From an uncultured Lachnospiraceae bacterium (lineage in GTDB: Bacteria; Bacillota; Clostridia; Lachnospirales; Lachnospiraceae): a stretch of 64,000 bases of DNA. This document shows, in pieces, positions 61,159-64,000 of the stretch (the first letter of the stretch is position 1; the number at the start of each line of letters is the position of its first letter). Where the stretch lies: positions 28,804 to 92,803 of the forward strand of contig CAKRTC010000004.1 in assembly GCA_934402055.1 (NCBI GenBank), in the 5' to 3' direction. A program made the translations under genes and the position numbers. The notes under the pieces were generated by a model, which worked only from the letters and a program-made list of their open reading frames with translations, was not told the DNA's origin and made no database searches.

Positions 61159-61905
61159 TCAACTGTTAAGGAGCTCTGTCATGCCATATATGCCTGCCGG
61201 CTTATCAATGATGAATTTCGCTGCCTTAAGTGCACCTTCCGCAAAAAGTATACGATTCTCAGCTTCATGCTTGATAGTGATAGTCTCGGAACCGTTTGAA
61301 ATAATGATCTCATGTGTTCCGACTTCGTTGCCGTAACGAACCGCATGTATGCCTATCTCGTTATGCTCTCTTACCGCATGTCCCTCTCTGCCGTAGACAA
61401 ATACGGCATCCGGTCTTACTTCCTTTATACTGTTTGCAAAAGCAAGAGCTGTTCCGCTCGGAGCATCCGCCTTACGGTTGTGATGCTTCTCAATGATCTC
61501 AATATCGGCTTCCGGGAATGCTGCCACAGCCTTTTTCACAAGTTCTCTGAGCACTGCCACGCCTACCGAAGTATTTGCCGCAAGAAACACAGGAACATTT
61601 TCTCCCGCCTTCTTGATAAGAGACATCTCGTAATCTGTATGTCCGGTAGTTGCAATAACTACAGGAAGTTTTCTCCTGATGCAGTAATCGGTAAGTGCTG
61701 TTGTTCCCTCATGATTGGAGAAATCTATAATACAGTCTGTTTCCCCTGTAAATGCATCAAGTGTCGGATACTTATGCTCTGCTTCATTTACATCAAAGCT
61801 TCTGCTTATAAGCGCAGCGATCCCGGCATCAAACTTGCCGCTCCCGACAGCCTCGATCACCTTTTTTCCCATGGTGCCGTTGGCACCGTTAACTATTATC
61901 TTCAT
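61159..61905 (-). CDS. dapB: 4-hydroxy-tetrahydrodipicolinate reductase
   Basis: A 248-residue NAD(P)H enzyme. The Rossmann motif IIVNGANGTMGKKVIEAV is at the N-terminus, DCIIDFSNHEGTTAL near residue 56, VIATTGHTDYE near residue 80, and the catalytic EKHHNRKADAPSGTAL near residue 137. It reduces the DapA product toward DAP. It lies 90 nt after dapA. Confidence 0.95.
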   Translation of the reverse strand: MKIIVNGANGTMGKKVIEAVGSGKFDAGIAALISRSFDVNEAEHKYPTLDAFTGETDCIIDFSNHEGTTALTDYCIRRKLPVVIATTGHTDYEMSLIKKAGENVPVFLAANTSVGVAVLRELVKKAVAAFPEADIEIIEKHHNRKADAPSGTALAFANSIKEVRPDAVFVYGREGHAVREHNEIGIHAVRYGNEVGTHEIIISNGSETITIKHEAENRILFAEGALKAAKFIIDKPAGIYGMTELLNS

Positions 61906-61995
61906 ATCAATACCTATAGTAAAAATTCGTCTGAATTTACCCGGACATCGTCGTGTACGTATCTCCGGTATCGTCTCTCAAAGTTTACGACTCTC

Positions 61996-62886
61996 TTACT
62001 TGATGAGACCGAGTCCTCTCATGATAGAATACAGGTTCTCACGCTTTGCATCCGACATAGGAACAAGCGGAAGTCTGAGATAATTCTCGCAATATCCCAT
62101 AGCTGCCATAGCTGCCTTAACCGGGATAGGATTAACCTCGCTGAACAAGGCATGAATAAGCGGAAGATACTTAAGCTGAAGCTCAAGGCTGCCCTTAACA
62201 TCACCGTCAAACCATTTCTGTACCATAGCAACAGTCTCTGCCGGGCAAAGATTGGACAATACAGAGATGACACCCTCTCCTCCGAGGGACATGATAGGAA
62301 CTATCTGATCGTCATTTCCCGAATAAATATGCAAGTTGTCACCTACAAGTCTTGCAGTCTCTGCAACAGATGAAATATCTCCGTTAGCTTCCTTAAGACC
62401 CGAAATATTAGGATGCTCGGCAAGCTTGGCAAGTGTCTCCGGAGTGATATTTACACCTGTACGTCCCGGTATATTGTAAATGATGATCGGTGCTGTAGAA
62501 GCATCTGCAATAGCCGAGAAGCTTGCGACAAGTCCTGCCTGTGTACTCTTATTATAGTAAGGAGAAACTACAAGGCATCCGTCTGCACCGTGCTCACATG
62601 CATACTTTGTAAGCTGAATGCTGTATGCAGTATCGTTTGATCCCGTACAGGCAATCATAGGAACACGCTTGTTGATCCTCTCTGCTGCAAATGAAATAGC
62701 AGCCTTATGTTCCTCGTCTGATAAGGTAGCACCCTCTCCTGTGGTAGCAACTACAACAAGACCATTGATTCCCTGCTCGATCTGCCAATCTATAAGTCTT
62801 CCGTAGGACTCAAAATCCACACCATTCTCATTGGTAGGCGTGATAAGTGCGGTAGCAACTCCTGTAAATACAGCTTTCTTACTCAT
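61996..62886 (-). CDS. dapA: 4-hydroxy-tetrahydrodipicolinate synthase
   Basis: A 296-residue class I aldolase. GVATALITPTNENGVDFE is at the N-terminus, VVATTGEGATLSDEEH near residue 45, PYYNKSTQAGLVASF near residue 109, IIYNIPGRTGVNI near residue 136 (catalytic Tyr), and GLKEANGDISSVAE near residue 160 with the Schiff-base Lys. It condenses aspartate semialdehyde and pyruvate. An L-box riboswitch precedes it. Confidence 0.96.
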   Translation of the reverse strand: MSKKAVFTGVATALITPTNENGVDFESYGRLIDWQIEQGINGLVVVATTGEGATLSDEEHKAAISFAAERINKRVPMIACTGSNDTAYSIQLTKYACEHGADGCLVVSPYYNKSTQAGLVASFSAIADASTAPIIIYNIPGRTGVNITPETLAKLAEHPNISGLKEANGDISSVAETARLVGDNLHIYSGNDDQIVPIMSLGGEGVISVLSNLCPAETVAMVQKWFDGDVKGSLELQLKYLPLIHALFSEVNPIPVKAAMAAMGYCENYLRLPLVPMSDAKRENLYSIMRGLGLIK

Positions 62887-62929
62887 ATTGATATCCTTTC
62901 GTATTATACAAAGTTTAAAATTTCACAAA

Positions 62930-62966
62930 GATAAAGCGAACCGACATACTATGTATCGGTTCGCCT
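62930..62966 (-). terminator. Riboswitch expression-platform terminator
   Basis: GCGAACCGA / TCGGTTCGC with an 11-nt interior, followed by TTTATCTTT on the minus strand. It is the probable lysine-dependent terminator between aptamer and dapA. Confidence 0.8.
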
Positions 62967-63218
62967 CAATTACAAACTATCCGAGCTGATCGTCTCAATC
63001 GGCTGCATACTAATACATAGCTCTCCGCTCATGCTGCAGGACTGTCAGATATAGCTGATAGCCCACCGCTTTCGCGACAGTCACGCGGATGTTATCCGAA
63101 TGCCCAGGACATATACGCCTATATCTCCTTCGGCGGTCTCCCCTTTGTTCTCGTTGCAGCGGATCTGCGAAATCCTGTAACGCAACGGGCTACTCTTGTC
63201 AACCGCGCCTCTATCTTA
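62966..63218 (-). promoter_or_regulatory. Lysine riboswitch (L box) upstream of dapA
   Basis: The minus strand reads GATAGAGGCGCGG, then AAGAGTAGCC, AAAGGGGAGACCGCCGAAGG, GGGCATTCGGATAACATCC, CGTGACTGTCGCGAAAGCGG and TGGGCTATC. These are the conserved elements of the lysine aptamer (junction strands, the AGGGGAG and CCGAAG segments, and the GUGGGCUAUC end). It should lower dapA-dapB transcription when lysine is high. Outer limits are approximate. Confidence 0.93.
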
Positions 63219-63238
63219 AAGTGTTTTTAATTATTGAC

Positions 63239-63267
63239 ATACTACCACATTATTTTTTTAATGTCAA
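63239..63267 (-). promoter_or_regulatory. Riboswitch/dapA promoter
   Basis: Consensus-like TTGACA, 17 nt, TAGTAT on the minus strand. The predicted start near 63231 lies 13 nt before the aptamer. Confidence 0.85.
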
Positions 63268-63277
63268 AAAGTATATT

Positions 63278-63309
63278 TAAAAAAGAATGTGCTTTGGCAT
63301 AAAGTGCTC
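63278..63309 (-). repeat. Dispersed repeat, degenerate copy 3
   Basis: On the minus strand GAGCACTTTATGCCAAAGCA precedes CATTCTTTTTT, matching the end of copy 1 at 30765-30797 with several changes. It lies between rplS and the dapA promoter. Confidence 0.4.
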
Positions 63310-63333
63310 ATTAAGCTTATGAGAAAAACAAAA

Positions 63334-63375
63334 AAAATGAAGATGAATGCAAGTAAACTTGTTCATCTTCATTTT
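63334..63375 (-). terminator. Terminator after rplS
   Basis: AAAATGAAGATGAA / TTCATCTTCATTTT with an inner CAAGT / ACTTG stem, then a long T-run on the minus strand. It lies about 37 nt past the L19 stop. Confidence 0.88.
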
Positions 63376-63411
63376 CTGATTTCATTTATACGTTAATGTC
63401 GATAGATACTA

Positions 63412-63762
63412 TCAACGCATAAGCTCCTTGACCTTAGCTGCCTTACCGATTCTGTCTCTGAGGTAGTTAAGCTTAGCACGTCTAACCTTACCACGTCTGA
63501 TAACCTCGATCTTAGCTACGAACGGGCTGTATACAGGCCATGTCTTCTCAACGCCTACGCCGTTAGAAAGCTTTCTTACTGTAAATGTAGAACGGATACC
63601 GTGACCCTGTATCTGCATTACTGTACCCTCATAAATCTGGATACGCTCTCTGTTCCCCTCCTTGATGAGGTTGTGAACTCTGATTGTGTCTCCTACATGA
63701 AACTCAGCAACTTCCTTACCTGCAAGCTGCTCGTTCTCGATCTTCTCAATGATCTCCTGCAT
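63412..63762 (-). CDS. rplS: Ribosomal protein L19
   Basis: A 116-residue bL19: FHVGDTIRVHNLIKEGNRERIQIYEGTVMQIQGHGIRSTFTVRKLSNGVGVEKTWPVYSPFVAKIEVIRRGKVRRAKLNYLRDRIGKAAKVKE in short, with GDTIRVH, GHGIRSTFTVRK and RRGKVRRAKL as landmarks. AAGGAGG precedes the ATG. Length is typical. The usual trmD neighbour is not evident. Confidence 0.97.
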   Translation of the reverse strand: MQEIIEKIENEQLAGKEVAEFHVGDTIRVHNLIKEGNRERIQIYEGTVMQIQGHGIRSTFTVRKLSNGVGVEKTWPVYSPFVAKIEVIRRGKVRRAKLNYLRDRIGKAAKVKELMR

Positions 63763-63901
63763 TGTATTTTCCTCCTTAAAATTATCTGATGTTCATAAAC
63801 ATAAATGCCAGCGGACCATCATTTTCAAAGCCGTTATATATTAACACTGTCTGAATATTAAGTCAAGCCTGTTTTGTATATATCCCGATACTGCCGGAGC
63901 A
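63763..63901 (-). other. rplS 5' interval
   Basis: A 139-nt stretch before rplS. It contains short complementary tracts (CCAGCGGACC, TTAACACTGTCTGAATATTAAG) and may be a leader. I could not match it to a known L19 leader by eye. Confidence 0.3.
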
Positions 63902-64000
63902 TCATGCATCTATATCAATATCTTTATGTGTAAATTGCTTCTTACCGCTTGCATAATCCGCTACTATATCTCCGTTTCCGTAGAGCTTATATTTGTAGCT
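63902..64000 (-). CDS. 3' end of an unidentified gene
   Basis: The last 32 codons of a minus-strand frame (ending YASGKKQFTHKDIDIDA, stop at 63902-63904) that runs off the right edge. The composition is protein-like (Lys/Asp rich). It does not look like the C-terminus of TrmD, the usual gene before rplS. No function can be given. Confidence 0.45.
   Translation of the reverse strand, partial: SYKYKLYGNGDIVADYASGKKQFTHKDIDIDA

Noticed and set aside
61312..62373. 353-residue plus-strand reading frame over dapB and dapA
   Set aside because: Long, but antisense to two clear enzymes, Cys/Ser/Arg-rich, and without a ribosome site or family match; a composition effect.
62936..63218. The dapA leader considered as a T-box or tRNA-like region
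   Set aside because: The ordered conserved lysine-aptamer segments are present and no specifier loop or T-box sequence is seen.
63902..64000. Right-edge frame considered as the end of trmD
   Set aside because: The visible 32 residues do not resemble a TrmD C-terminus; left as unidentified.

Overview
The window looks like a chromosomal segment of an anaerobic Firmicute, most likely a Lachnospiraceae-type Clostridium relative. The evidence is gene content and order: stand-alone AICAR formyltransferase with an archaeal-type PurO, two-subunit transketolase, a YfcC-M20 module, SepF, LspA-RluD and a lysine riboswitch. Codon use is AAG/CTT-rich with moderate GC. Nearly all genes lie on the minus strand. 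The only plus-strand protein gene I support is a dicarboxylate/amino-acid symporter at 29281-30513. I saw no tRNA, rRNA, CRISPR array, prophage or transposase.

Layout. 1-3237: purine genes (AICAR formyltransferase, partial; purO-like; purN; purM; purE). 3310-9631: pyrimidine genes (pyrI, pyrB, pyrE, pyrF, pyrD, pyrK, pyrC), so purine and pyrimidine synthesis sit end to end. 9788-13592: a YfcC-type carrier, an M20 amidohydrolase and an RpiR-type regulator, probably a peptide or amide salvage unit. 13786-15476: a two-gene cassette of a HipA-like kinase and a HipS-like/DUF2442-like/helix-turn-helix fusion, with two operator-like repeats around its promoter. 15640-15988: RNase P RNA. 16229-28726: a bacterial microcompartment (BMC) locus with Fe-alcohol dehydrogenase, flavoprotein, EutN-type vertex protein, PduL, a tandem BMC shell protein, CoA-acylating aldehyde dehydrogenase, an aldolase-fold protein with three Cys-rich repeats and a BKACE enzyme. 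It is followed by a GntR/FadR regulator, a TRAP transporter and an Asp/Glu-racemase-like protein. 30873-33944: MATE exporter and split transketolase. 34274-42636: housekeeping genes (NlpC/P60 protein, rluD, lspA, sepF, nadD, rsfS, yqeK, yhbY, obg, rpmA, rplU). 42790-44246: UxaA-type lyase pair. 44508-52431: yraN, rnhB, rbgA, lepB, a uridine-kinase-like protein, trmK, dnaG, dgt. 52633-58188: a surface glycosylation cluster. 58247-62886: lysine/DAP genes lysC, lysA, dapB, dapA behind an L-box riboswitch. 63412-64000: rplS and the 3' end of one more gene.

How parts work together. The BMC locus suggests import of a carboxylate by the TRAP system and C-C bond cleavage to an aldehyde. The aldehyde would be oxidised to acyl-CoA (PduP type), turned into acyl-phosphate (PduL), and the NADH rebalanced by the alcohol dehydrogenase. 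The substrate cannot be read from the sequence.

The two most promising candidates for undescribed biology are (1) the kinase plus HipS-like/DUF2442/HTH cassette, which looks like a rearranged split-HipA toxin-antitoxin system, and (2) the BMC with Cys-rich modules in two lumen enzymes, a degenerate aldolase zinc site and a tandem PduA-like shell tile.
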